A DNA stretch of 64,000 bases, taken from the NCBI GenBank assembly GCA_015680685.1, contig MNCI01035831.1:1-64000 (forward strand), in the 5' to 3' direction. The stretch is from Gnetum montanum (Eukaryota; Streptophyta; Gnetopsida; Gnetales; Gnetaceae). The translations under genes and the position numbers were made by a program. Shown piece by piece: positions 22,715 through 34,600 of this stretch (within the stretch, counting starts at the first letter, position 1; each line of letters starts with the position of its first letter). Under the pieces are notes generated by a model, which was given only the letters and a program-made list of their open reading frames with translations, was not told the origin of the DNA and made no database searches.

Positions 22715-23515
22715 TGTGCATCCTTGATCTTCTTGCACTATGCACCTATGACCATGTAATCATTTTTAGTTATAGCCTTTTTAGCCTTACTTACATGTTA
22801 CCTGTATGCACTATTTTGTTTTACTTTATGTTAAATTTCAATTTGCATGTAGCCTAAATTTTACTTTTGTTTGCATTTTTACTTTTAAGGTCTTTTCTTT
22901 TTTAGCATGTTAAATATAAAAATGTCATAGAAACTTTAAAGCTAGAAATAAATCCATAAAAATTTTAAAACACAAAATAGGAAAAAATAAGTTTTTCTTT
23001 GCAAAATTCTAGGCTCACCATGGCCTAAAATTGGAAAAATTCTATAGCTTGTTATAGCCTTAGATTGGAAAATAATGCATGGCCTACCATGGCCTAAAAC
23101 TGGTAAATATCACTTGGCCTGCCATGGCCTTAAATTAGCATAACATCACAACCTATTTTAATTGTAGTCTACAACCTTATTACCTAGCTAGTTTCACCTT
23201 TTTGGTACATTATAACTATGTGAGTTAGCCAATGTAGCCTTATACCATAATCACAATGTAAAACTATGTAACATGAATAAAACCATAATGCTAGAATGAT
23301 ATAACAAAAACCAAAACTTAAAAATAATGATTAAAATGTCTAAAAGATTATAACCATAGTCACATTGTATGGCAAGAGTTTAAACAATATACCATAAAAA
23401 TAATAAAATTGTGCATCAATTGACTCATTAGCTAACACTAGTCATAACAACATCAAGGTCAAGTATCATCGACAAAATAACTAAAATAGAAAATAGTGAC
23501 AAGTAATTGGTGGTG
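22715..23515. other. Spacer between protease and antisense gene of element D
   Basis: Non-coding. It holds decayed copies of the GGCCTAAAACTGG minisatellite (23005-23135) found at the same point in A, B and C, and is otherwise AT-rich with no feature seen. Confidence 0.55.
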
Positions 23516-24519
23516 CTACGAGGCATTTGGAGGAGGTTGAGGGTTACTTCCACCCTCACTACTAGGCCCACCAATAGTGCATGCTTCCTATGACATAATA
23601 ACACAAGACTAATTAGTAATCAATGTACTATAAAACCAAGTTAATAACTTAAAAAAATAAAACATGACAAAATCATATAGCAAAAAAACTTGAAGAAACT
23701 CTAGCATGATATACTTTGGGAAAAGATGTTGAAGGCCAACCTTCAAATGATGGGGGATTTGGTCTTCTATCATGTGGGCCCAATCCACATCCCCAAGATT
23801 AATACCCATGAGGATGTTACTCTCATCAATCTCTATTCATGTAGGTGGCTCCTATGACACTGTACTAGTAGATACCTCACCCATGATAATAGAAATTTAA
23901 GGGGTAGGGGATTTAGCCACAGTGAGATTATCTTCAAATATTTTGAAGGCACTTTTAACTTGGATCCCCTTTATGAATAGCTCCAACTTACATCTTTCAA
24001 TAAACTCCTCTTTCAACCACTTAATATAAGACTCACATTCAACCTTGTACTTCTTTTGTGGTCTTTTTATGCCTAGTCCCACTCTAGAACCTAGGCATAG
24101 TAATCCTTCCACTCTTTAGTCTTGCAGATGATTAGGTCCATTTGTAATTCCTGCTCTACCATCTCTCTGGCAAGGGAAACCTTTACATGGATGATTCTCT
24201 AGTAATAGGTCAACATGATCTCCTTAGTTTGAAAAGAATTTTTGATAGCCACATGGGCTTCCAAAAAAGTCTTGCGATCCTATAGATCATTAATCACTTG
24301 AGCCTACCTCTTAGTCTCCTCCTTCAAGGTGATAGCTTGCTCTCATAGGGATTTTTTGAACCATTGGAATTCCCATGAGATTTTGAGCATGGAATTTCAA
24401 TATCGGTTGCACTTTCATAAAACCTTCATGGAACATTTTCTACTTCAAGTGGAAGACTAGGTAGGGAGTCTATCCCCATGTCATGGTTGGAGTTCCAGTC
24501 AACCTTAGGCACTATAAAT
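23516..24519 (-). pseudogene. Antisense gene of Tat element D, 3' exons only
   Basis: Two exons on the minus strand correspond to exons 7 and 8 of the gene in element C. Exon 8 (23587-23516) has an acceptor TATGTCATAG and encodes TIGGPSSEGGSNPQPPPNAS followed by a stop. Exon 7 (24519 down to a GTATATC donor at 23714) contains GIDSLPSLPLEVE (about 24470), CKLELFIKGIQVKSAFKIF (about 23990) and LGDVDWAHMIEDQIPHHLK (about 23795). These align by eye with ESFPALPPEVE, CQVEMFVEGLGLHSTFDTF and LDGTDWASVSEEEIFCQLE of copy C. The gene is cut at 24519 by insertion of element B, and its 5' exons should lie beyond the right edge. Stops are present. Confidence 0.7.
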
Positions 24520-25437
24520 TGAAACACCATAGAATTTCAGGATCCTAATGCCTTAGTATAGTCTTGAAATTCAGGAAAAGACTTCCACAAGTGTAGCGTC
24601 ACGATGGACTGTCCAGATAACATAGGAACTGGGGGTAGACTACATAGTTTGGCAAGTTTTCTATTGTTTTGGTTGATAGGCCTATTCGACTCTCCAACTT
24701 ACCTAACTGGACAATTGACCTACCTGACAGTCTACCTAAGGATCACATTAGGATTTGTCAAAAGTTTTTAGGATGAGATAAAAAGTTCGACAAGTTTTCT
24801 AACAGAGAAATCTGCTACACTACGCTATGCTACACAGTGTAGTAAGCCTTGAGGAGACCAATCAGACGTCCAAGATGCAAATTGATAACAAGCCAGTCTT
24901 CTAGAGCATCTGACCTGTTTCATCCTTGAAGCATGAGCGATATGGCGCAATAGAATGTGGCAAATTTTTTCAAGCATTATCTTAATCTGAGTGCTATGCT
25001 ATGCTACACTATGCAGTGTAGCACAACATAGTGGGGATATACTTCGACAACACTACTATTCGGGTAGCTCTGACGGAGTAAAAGTTCTTGCCCCTGCTTC
25101 AACCATCAAACAAGCTTGCTCTGCTAACACACCAAGACATGACAAACATCCTATAACAAAATGTTTGCAAAAATGAGTTAGGATTTGGCCAACATTGAGT
25201 GCTATGCTATGTAGCTTAGCACAATGTAGCAAGGACAAAATGCACAAAGGCCTCTCTGCCAAGTAACTCAAGTAAGAAAATAGCAGTTGGCAATGCTTTG
25301 ACCTCCAAAACTACCTGTCCCACTTGGCCATCACTCCTCAAGTAAAGTTTCTTAATAAAACATTATAGATTAAATAAGGATGCATGTCACATTAACTGCT
25401 ACGCTGTGCTACCCTACATAGCGTAGCACAGTGTAGT
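24520..25437 (+). repeat. 5' LTR of Tat element B, left part
   Basis: This starts TGAAACACCA, the same terminus as the LTRs of A and C, and is clearly similar to 25438-26350 and 42453-43380. It ends at GTAGT, where element A is inserted, and resumes at 43997. It holds several TACGC/GCGTA palindromes (24817-24846, 24995-25032, 25398-25436). The 5 bp before it (TAAAT) should recur after B's 3' LTR outside the window. Confidence 0.8.
25433..25437 (+). other. Target-site duplication, left copy (element A)
   Basis: GTAGT immediately precedes the TG of A's 5' LTR, and GTAGC follows A's 3' LTR (43997-44001). Four of five bases match, which fits an old 5-bp gypsy duplication. Confidence 0.7.
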
Positions 25438-26039
25438 TGAAACACCACAAATTTTTGAGACCCTATTGCTTCACCAAGGTCTTGGAATTCAGGCAAGGAT
25501 TTCCACAAGTGTAGCATCATGATGGTTTGATAAGAAAATGTAGGCACTAAGGTTAGACTATTCAGTTTAGCAAGTTTTCTACCTCTAGAGCTGATAGGCC
25601 TGATGGACTCTTTGGCTTGCCCACCTGGGTAATTCACCCAGATGCTAGTCTACTCAGAAATTGTGTTAGGAGTTGTCAGCCATGTTCAGGATGGACAAAA
25701 TAGTTCAAAAAGTTTTCTAGTGGAAAATTCTACTACACTGCGCAGCGTAGCAAGCACTCAAAAACTAATCAAGTGTCTGAATACAAGTTTTAGCAAGATG
25801 TTCATGCAAGGCAAAGTTAAAATCAGCCAACACAAGGTGCTACGCTATATAGCATAGCATGGGAAAAACAAGCAAAGTTTTCTCGTTGTAGTTTTAACAA
25901 AAGTGTAAATTACATTGGTTGCTACACTATGCTACACTACGTAGTGTAGCATAGCATAGAAAATATGAAAATTGATAAACTGCTCCAAAAGTTAACCCCA
26001 CATGCACCAAGGCTTTCGGCAAAAGCTAGTGACTTTAAC

Positions 26040-26165
26040 ACATGTTTCTTTTTCAAACTGGTGACTATGCTGTGCTATGCTACATAGCGTAGCACAGCGT
26101 AGCAAACAGCTATGCTACACCAACATGCTACGCTACATAGTATAGCACAGCATAGCAAGCAGCTA
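26040..26165. repeat. Palindrome cluster in U3 of element A
   Basis: Two neighbouring imperfect hairpins have arms of the type GCTATGCTACATAGCGTAGC (26066-26104 and 26106-26160), each able to fold over about 35-40 bases. Equivalent clusters lie at 43100-43195 (3' LTR) and, more decayed, at 44150-44190 (B). Confidence 0.8.
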
Positions 26166-26357
26166 TGCTACTTCAATGTGCTTCATTTCTCACTTGCATT
26201 GTTGGCACACTGGATTCTAGCATGAGTAGTTTCGACAACATGGTTGCAACATAGCAAGTTCACGATCAGTTTTGCACATTGTAGTATAGGCATGTTAGAA
26301 TCTCATGGGTCTAGGACACGTGGCATCCAGGCCTCATTTCTTTCTTGCTCCTAGTCC

Positions 26358-26365
26358 TATAAATA
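26358..26365 (+). promoter_or_regulatory. TATA box, 5' LTR of element A
   Basis: TATAAATA in the context CTCCTAGTCCTATAAATAC. The same context recurs at 43395 and 44621. Confidence 0.75.
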
Positions 26366-26962
26366 CTCCGACGTGCAATGATCAAAGGGTTGGCATTTTT
26401 TGCTATTGGCAGTTTGGGTTGGCAATTCAGTTTTGCATCTTTGCGGTTGGCAATTTGAGTTGGCATTTTTGTGTTGGCCTTTTTGCATTGGCAGTTTTCA
26501 CATTGGCTTTTCTACATTGGCTTTTAAGTTTGCACTCAAAATAATAGTTGAGGCATTTTGAGCATTCTGGTCATTCTTGAACTCTTTGTGCATCTCTAGC
26601 ATTGTACAACTTGTTATACATTTTCAAACAAGACAAAGAATCGAACTCACGACTTTGTAGCCGTGCATTTTCTTACCCTAGTTTATTTTGTTATCTCTTT
26701 ATTGTTATCGTTTTTTGACATTATTTTCTTTATTCTTGCATTTATTAATCATCAATTTTTGCCTTGCGTATCTCATACTTCAAACAATGTTTACAAAAGG
26801 TTAAGTTACACCGATTAAGTCCCTGTCTAATCAACTAGACCATTTAGGGTGCCTCATTTCCATTTTATCTAGCACAGCCCTCGCACAAATCCAAGGTTAA
26901 ACCGTTCACCTGGAAACCTTTTGATGTTTCCATCCATCGACACTTTTGGTCACTACAATCTC

Positions 26963-26979
26963 TGGCACTAGAAGGAGGG
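26963..26979 (+). other. Primer-binding site of element A
   Basis: TGGCACTAGAAGGAGGG lies five bases after the LTR end. Elements B (44783) and C (52506) have TGGTGCTAGAAGGAGGA and TGGCACTAAAAGGAGGG at the same place, giving a consensus TGGCGCTAGAAGGAGGG. The priming tRNA was not identified from the sequence; the literature on Tat/Ogre elements points to tRNA-Arg, which I could not verify. Confidence 0.8.
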
Positions 26980-27195
26980 CCTTTTGGTCCCCCTTTTTGT
27001 GTCTCATGGGTAGTCCTGCACGCTCTCTATACCCCGTTACCTATTAGTGTAAACGTGACATCCTTGTGGTTGTTTATGCATTGTGTGGTATAGGTTGGTC
27101 ACAACGATGGTTCCTTTGGAACCCTATAGGATAGAAAGCCTTTGATTGCCACTTGATCTCTTTATTTTTCTTGTTTGCAAATCATTTTTAGCCTC

Positions 27196-30060
27196 ATGAA
27201 AATGATTTCCTCAACAACCATTGTTGCTACCTCTAACGTTGAGGTTCCTTTTTCTACTCAGGGCATCATAGGTGCTGAGCAACTGCTTAGCCTAGTGCAA
27301 GGACCACGTCGATCTCTTAGGATCCAAAATTGATCACCTAAGAGCTTGGCACAGCAAATCGAGCTTTACAATTTTCTCTGCACTAAGGTCCAGGAAAACC
27401 TACCCTTGGACGTACATGAACTCGAAGAAAAACGTAGCTTTGAGTTCATTTACTGCAATGGGAGGGAATTTATTCCTACTCATGGCCTTTCCATTCCTCT
27501 AACACAAATGTATCAGTGGATCTTAGATCAACTGATATGAAAAACTAAGCCTAGGGAGCCGCAAGACATGACATCTTACTATGATGAGGTGTTTCAAGAT
27601 GGGCAAGAGGAGCTAGATTCCTAGTCCAAGGGTGGGGATCAAACCAACCCTCCCACCATCCCTTCCACCCTATCTTTCTGGTTGAACCTGCTCTTCATCG
27701 CTGCTCCCTTTATGATTTCATCTGTACTATTGCAACCTGAAGTTTCATTGGTAATGGGTAGCCATGCCATGCCCTGGGCATATTAACATGCCTATTTCCT
27801 CATCTCATTCCCAGGCACTACCCCTCGAAATCTGTTCCCCAATCCATTCTTGCATTGTACCATGCACTGATCATGGCTACCCTGCCTTATGTCCACATAG
27901 TACCTACAACACCATTGCATACATTTTCTACATCCATTTTGGCATCTACACCTATTCTGCTGTTAGCGGTGGGACCACCACCAGCTACATGGTGGATCCC
28001 ATTCACTTCCCCCTGTTTCAAAACCTTCGCAAATGTCTCACTATGATCACCATCAAATGTACCAAGTCCTGCAAATGGTACAACCAAGCGCAGGACTATG
28101 GTCTACCCCATTGATCATACAAATGACCTACCCTGTGGCACCACCAGCAGCTGCTCCTCCAATAGCACCACCCACTAGGTGGTGGATAGCACAAGAAGTT
28201 CCTTTCATAGGGGCCACCCCAATGACACCGCCTATGAGCTACGCTGCTGCTACTACCACGCCACCAATGGTGGTTGCCCCTACAACTCCCCAACTATCTA
28301 CGTTGCCCCTGGGTCTGGATCAAGCATTTCAACTTATCTATACCCTTACTAAAGAGGTTCAATGCCTCAAAGCTGCCAGTTTTGATATGGTACAAGTCAT
28401 GGATTTCTACCATGACAATCCCATCAACTCGGCAGTCCCCATGCTAACATTACCCCCTAGGATGCCACTTTCCCACTTCACAAAATCCAATAGGGAGGAT
28501 GATTCCAACATGCATCTTGTAACATTTATATTTAAGTTCCTTCTTTTGCAACAATGGCCACATACAATCATTTGCATCTTTGCTAAGTCTCTGATGAGCA
28601 AGGCTTTGGACTGGTACCGTGCACTCCCACACTCTTCTATCTCAACCCTAGAAGAGATGTTGACTTAGTTCATAACTCGTTTTAAGTATAACCTGAGACT
28701 AGAGGTTACACTTGATCAGTTAATTAGTGTGAAGCAAGATCCACTGGAATCAGTCCAGAAATTCATACAATGGTGGAGCGCTACCCTGAATGAGATCTGT
28801 GAGCCTATCACGGAGGCCCATTTGCTGGCCATCTTTAAGGGTGCAGTGAACAACTTCATTAAGTTCAAACTGTATTATCTCGCTCCATGAACTCTTAGTC
28901 AGGATTTTTCCCAGACCAAGAGCATACAAGACGTGGCCAAGGCAAGTAAAGATCTGACCTATGTTGCATACAAGAACACATTTACAAAGAAGGAAAAAGA
29001 TAAGGGCAAGGCTACAACAACCACAATGGTTATTGTGGCAAATGAAGCCAAACCCAACAACAAAAATAACATGAAAGAAACTGCTACTCCAACTAACCTT
29101 GCACCCAGCCTAAACAACATCGCTCAACCCTTCACATCGGCACCCAAAGCATCCACCCTACCTAAGCCTAACTTTGAGTGTAAAGATCACTCTAAGTACA
29201 CCCCGTTTCCTGTTAAACCTTCAGAACTTTTGAAGCAATTACTGGGGGTAGGGTACATTCAACACAAGAAAATGTCAGAGGAGGCAGCCAAAAGGCATCA
29301 ATCGTACTACAAAATCCTTAGGAACCCCTCCTTGGATTTTCCCAATGAGCCCCCAGTTCCTAAGAATTTCAGGCTGGAGTAGTTTTGTGACTGCCATCAA
29401 CTATGTGGTCATGACATGGATTACTGTTTGACATTAAAGAATGACATTCAAAGAATGATTGATCAAGGAAAGATGGTTCTAGATGGAAGAAACCCTGTGC
29501 ATCCTAAGAATTAATCTATGCATGTTTACATAGACCCACTTAATGCCAACAATGCTAGCTACATTATCAACACTATCGACTTGGATAGTAATCCCAAACC
29601 ACCTCAACAACCTTTTGTGGTTTGCATGCCTTAGTGTAGTGCACCTACACCACCAGCGGCTAAAAAACCACTGCAACAACCATTTGTCCTAAAGGTCCCT
29701 ACTCAGACATCCACCCCTACACCTTCTGTAAACAAAATTGCACCACCGACAGCACTAACATCGTGAATGTCATTCATCATCAGGGGGCCAAACCACTCAA
29801 CTACCTCCACCTCGCATAAGATGGCACTGCAGCCTTCTCTTGCAAGGAAACAAGAAGAGAATTCGACAGGTGAAGTGGGAATAGAACATACCACCCTAGG
29901 TCCTTCCAAGCCTACTCTCTCACTGTCTGCATCTATGTTCGCCTTGTCACCAAAAGCTAATGCTGCTACATGCATGCGGTCATTGCCACCTCACTTGAAA
30001 GGATCTAAACCCAAACCAAAAACTATTCCTCCTTTGGAAATTTGTCTCCTGGGATGAATG
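27196..30060 (+). pseudogene. gag: gag of Tat element A
   Basis: This structural polyprotein starts at the ATG at 27196 (MKMISSTTIVATSNVEVPF). The N-terminal domain includes LLSLVQGPRRSLRIQN and RSFEFIYCNGREFIPTHG, and is followed by a Pro/Thr/Ala-rich linker. The capsid domain (about 28390-28900) has VMDFYHDNPINS, ALDWYRALPHSSISTLEEM, FITRFKYNLRLEVTL and EAHLLAIFKGAVNNFIK. The zinc knuckle is FCDCHQLCGHDMDYCLTLK (about 29385-29440), with C, H and C present, and is followed by the conserved MHVYIDPLNANNASYII. A linker with PFVVCMP and PFVLKVP repeats joins it to protease. About a dozen stops, many in place of Gln or Arg codons, make it a pseudogene. Confidence 0.85.
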
Positions 30061-31017
30061 GAAGAGGAGAAAGGTAGTAAACAACAAGAAGGTGGGCAAG
30101 ACCTTTTAAGTGCTCTTACTCAGGTCAAGTAGGCTCTAAAACAAAAGAACACAACGTTGAGCCTGTACAACCTAATAATGACTTCCACCGCACACCATGA
30201 GGCTCTAGTTCTTATGTTAACAACAATACTAGTTGACGAGAACATGCTAGCAAAAAAGAAGGTAATTCACTCGATTATGCTTCCTTCTATGCCTAGAGAA
30301 CCATAGCCATTCAAATTGACATTCTATGATGATTCCATTAGGGAAGACCCTGAAAAGGGTCAAGTGACTACAACGCCTCTATTCATCATAATTCGGGTTG
30401 GCTAAGATAAGATCTGAAGAGTACACGTTGATGACAGAGCTGCTACGAACATCATCCCATTTCCTATTGTGGATAAAATGGGTTTGGTAGACCAGATCAA
30501 ACCCATAACAATGTCATGCTTGAAGTCATTCAATGGGGCACAGGTCGTGGTGAAAGGCACTGTCCACATTGACTTTGTGGAAGGGGACCAGTTTCCCACC
30601 AATGCAACATTTATCATGGTGGAAGAGATGCCTGGGTTTAACCTGATCCTAGGGAGGTCATGGTTAGCCCAACTTAGGGCAGTCTCTTCACCCATACATC
30701 ACGAAATCCATCTACCCTATGCAGGCAGGAAGGTGGTGATCCACGGTGACGAGGTGGGAACACAAGCAATAAACAACATAGATATGGAGTAGGGTTTGGA
30801 AGTCATCACCTCTGAGAATGAGGTGCCTATCTCCATCAAAACTAACTCTTTGATAAAATAGCCAGCCCAACATGTTTTCTTAGAAAATGAAACAGTGTGG
30901 GCCAAGTTGCCTTTTCAAGCAGAAGATGATGATGCAGAAGAATGCTGCAGCAAAGCCTCTTGGCCTTATGTCTTACCAAATCCAGGATGGGTTAAGAAGC
31001 AGTTGTGTATAGTGTAG
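30061..31017 (+). pseudogene. pro: Protease module of Tat element A
   Basis: The conserved lead-in LKQKNTTLSLYNLIMTST (about 30137-30190) precedes the retropepsin core RVHVDDRAATNIIPFPIVD (about 30418-30475). The Gly of the active-site DDG found in C and D is replaced by Arg, so this copy should be inactive. The rest of the fold is clear: KPITMSCLKSFNGAQVVVKG, MPGFNLILGRSWLAQLRA (about 30629-30682) and HHEIHLPYAGRKVVIHGDE. The frame ends at the stop 31015-31017. It precedes the minisatellite and the antisense gene. Confidence 0.8.
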
Positions 31018-31149
31018 CAACCCCACTGCTTCCTACCTTCCTAACGTCTATTGTACATTTATTTCTTGTTTGCTTCACATCCATTCATCTACGCTAAGTG
31101 CCCAACTTATTCTTTTAAACCATTCCCATATCCTCCGTTCACATTATGT

Positions 31150-31470
31150 TATAGCCTGCTACTACCTAAAACTAGCAAAATTTGTCATTTACATTACGTT
31201 ATGACCTACTAAGGCCTAAAACTGGCAAAAGCCTTCATTTACATTACACCACTACAGCCTGCTAAGGCCTAAAACTGGAAAAATTCTTTATGCCGCATAT
31301 CCACAATGGCCCGAAATATCCTAAAACTAGCGATGGCCTGGAATGGCCTTAAACTACCACTAAGGCCCACCAAGGCCTAAAACTAGCTATTCGAAAAGAC
31401 AAAAACAAATAATAAAAAATTTTCATTTTCTTATTGCTTGACCACAGCTCAAAATGGCCTAAAACTAAGA
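31150..31470 (+). repeat. GGCCTAAAACTGG minisatellite, block 1 of element A
   Basis: About eight decayed units of 30-60 bp share the core GCCTGCTAAGGCCTAAAACTGGCAAAA. The block separates the end of the protease frame from the last exon of the antisense gene. Related blocks lie at 36545-36985 and 40660-41085 in the same element. Confidence 0.8.
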
Positions 31471-31614
31471 TGACAAAAAAGATAAAAATTGATCGCATAG
31501 ATAATACGTAAGCTAAAATAAAACAAATCTTGTCATAAATCATAATTCATTTAAAGTATTGATTAAATAATGTTTGCAATATTCTTGCAAAAATGCAAAT
31601 GAGATCCCTTGTAG

Positions 31615-34600
31615 TCATGCATCATCTTCCTCTGCATCCTCTTCCTCTGCATCATTGTTCCCGCCCTTAGAGGGCCTTGCTTCTTCATCTGGAATCTGTA
31701 TCACAAAAAATGAAGTAGTCAGCTAGAGTCACAAGAAGAAACTAGAATGAAATAAATTATTACATCACAAGAAAGTGACTAACTCAATACGACCCCACAT
31801 CTATCTCAGGGGGTATGCAATCCAAGCCGGTCCCAAGGTGTTTCCAAACCTCCTCTTCTGTAATATCTACCCAGTGCCTATCACCCAAGGTAGCATCTAT
31901 TGCAACTTTCTCCTTTTCAATAGTCATCCATCTCAATGGCCTTGGAGAAAAGGAGGTAGTGGTAGTCTCACCCGCAAGGAAACTCACTTCCTGTTCAGGG
32001 GATTCACTAATCGTCACTTGTTGCATGAATTTGTTGTAAGCCCTAGAAGCACCAATGACATCCAGGAACACTTTGTGAGTATACAACTTAATAGAATCAG
32101 CCTAGTACTATTTATAGTAGATGGCATGTTCCATTTTATACATATGCTTGTGGTTTTTCTAGGACTACCCCCACTCATAAACTCTTGTGCTATAATCTTT
32201 CCAATCCTAGTTCTTCTGGGCAAACAAGTTCATTTGCATTCACTTTTCAATTATTTTGTGCATGGCCTTATTGTTGCACCGCATGGCCATCCAATATCTT
32301 GCATAATCAATGACGACCATGAACCAACTGCCATTTTTGGTGTCCCGAGCCAATAGGAACTCATTCCTAGAGCAAAGGTCTCCCACCTCGGCACTTAGAT
32401 TAGCCTTCTCCTTCTTGAGCTTCTGGACCCATTTCCACAGGTCTTTGTTTACATGCCTGCACATCCACAGGGAGCATACTGAGTACAACGCATATTTGCT
32501 AGCCTCATTGTATATGTGATGAGGAACTTTGGTCACTTCCGGTAGGAATGCAGGCTAGCATCGACCTTGACTGCTTGTTTTAGGTCCCACTTGAGGTGAG
32601 AGGCTATTGACTGCACACAAAACACATTAGTCACAGTAGCGTAGCAAGGTTTAGCAATTTGAAAAGTCTAGTGTAGTAATTTAAAAAGCCTAGCATATCT
32701 ACTTCACTTACCCACTTCTGATCTATCTACTTGAGACGATCGATCATGTCATCGACCACACCCTACATGAATGCAAACTTATTGGGGGTCTCGGCCCATG
32801 GTTGTAGGTAGATCAAAGAAGGGCCTGCAGTGTCAATAGCAATGTCTACCACATAACCAAATGTGTTAGTTATGATGGAGAGAACTACAATAAAGCTGAT
32901 AAGCAACACGAATGATAATGTAAAGGCTCCTACCTAGCAAACCCTCAGGGTGATAGCAGGGGGGTCGCCCATCAACATATTGTCAAATATGTGTTCAAAC
33001 TCACCAGCATCTAGTTGTAGCTCCCCTCCTTCTTGCTAACTCAACAACATGGCAATGTCCTTTGTGTTCATCTGCTCCTTCAGGGCTAAAGTACATCCAA
33101 AAAAGGGATCATCAGCTAAGGTCCCTTCCAAGTTGACATGTGCCTCTTCTTTATTCACTAGGGCCCTTCTTTCTGTGGCACCAACATTTTCCTCATCCAT
33201 AGGAGTGTCCTCCTCATCAGTAGGGGAGTCCTCCTCATTGGTAAAAACATCCTCCTTATTAGTAGGAGCATTTTCCTCATCGACAGGAGCCTCTTCCTTT
33301 GTGGCAAGAGCTCCTTCTTTCTTGATCGGGGCCCTTTCCTCTATGGCCGAGCCCCCACATCTTTATTAGCCACCCCCATTTTGGGGGCCATCACCTCTTC
33401 TCCTTCTTCTTCTTCTTCTTCTTCTTCCTATGCTAACAAATCATGTGCACATTAGGAAAAATTAGATTAACTTGAAATGAATGCTACATTGTGTTACGCT
33501 ACCTAGCGTAGCACAGCGTAGTAAGCATTAACCAAAAAGTAAGTAAAAAGAAAAATCTTTTACCAATGGTTGGTTGTATTCTGCGTAGCTTAAACTGTAG
33601 TCTCTACCCCCCTTCTTCATCCATATGGGGAGGCTCCTCAATCGAATAAGACCTTTTGTGTTATAGCTTTGTGGCCACCGTCTTCAAAATGAGGCTTTTC
33701 CCCTTTGATATGCTACTTGTAGTAGCAGGGAGCACCTCTCCTACGCTGTCTTGGTCATGGAAGTTGTGGGCCATCCGATCCCTAATCGTCATTGAAAATG
33801 ACTCCCTAATAGCTTCTGGGGGATCCTAGAATTGGGTGGTTTAGAAGACTTGGCAAATCCATGGTTTGGAAATCTAGTTACGATTTTGCATCACCCAGAC
33901 TCCATTCTCACAGACTATTAAGAATTCTGTGAAGTGCCGCAAGCAAGCTACAAAGAAGGCATGATGCACATTGAAATGAGATTCGGGCTTCTTATGAAGC
34001 TTGACCATTTCATCCTATAGACCTTTGCAGAGATGCTTGGCCCAATTGTAATGGGCCCCCTCTTCCATGACCTCTCTCATCACCCAAGCTTGCTCAATCC
34101 TAATGATTTTTCCTTGGACGAGAGTAGCTTTGGGAAAGCACAGGCACAGAAGATGGGATAAACCATTTTGGCCACTCTCAGCATAGCTACTTCAATAGGG
34201 ATCCCATTTCACCCTTTTGCTTCCCCTAAACACTCCTTAATGTCCCCCTGATGGTTTGCCTCCTTATTGGTCTTTGCTCCCACAGGGATACCATTAGTAG
34301 GAACACTGAAGAGATCTACAAATAGTTGGTCATTGATCTCAAGGACCACTAGCACACCATGCACACTTGTGTGAAAGAAATCTACTCTCTTAGAAAAGGA
34401 GTCAGCTAGGGAAAGCATCTCAGTAGTAGGGACGTTTGGGTTCATGGCTAAGAAAAATTCTATGAGCCCAGCGTCCCGAAGGTTGTTAGTGAGTGATTCT
34501 GGGATCCCATTGCAAAGCCAGCGTTGGGTCTCATCTACCTCCCCATACTTGAAATAAATATTAGCCTTGTTATGCCCAAAGGTGATCACCATCACCTCTT

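Larger units (their letters stand above)
25438..26957 (+). repeat. 5' LTR of Tat element A
   Basis: This 1520-bp LTR runs from TGAAACACC to CACTACA and pairs with 42453-43996. It has a TATA box at 26358 and a cluster of long imperfect palindromes built on GCTACGCTATG/CATAGCGTAGC (25840-26165), then a run of TTGGCnnTTTTGCATT repeats (26390-26530). Confidence 0.88.

Noticed and set aside
31775-32356. 193-residue plus-strand open frame in element A
   Set aside because: It is the complement of exon 7 of the antisense gene; the minus strand has conserved counterparts in B, C and D and this frame has none.
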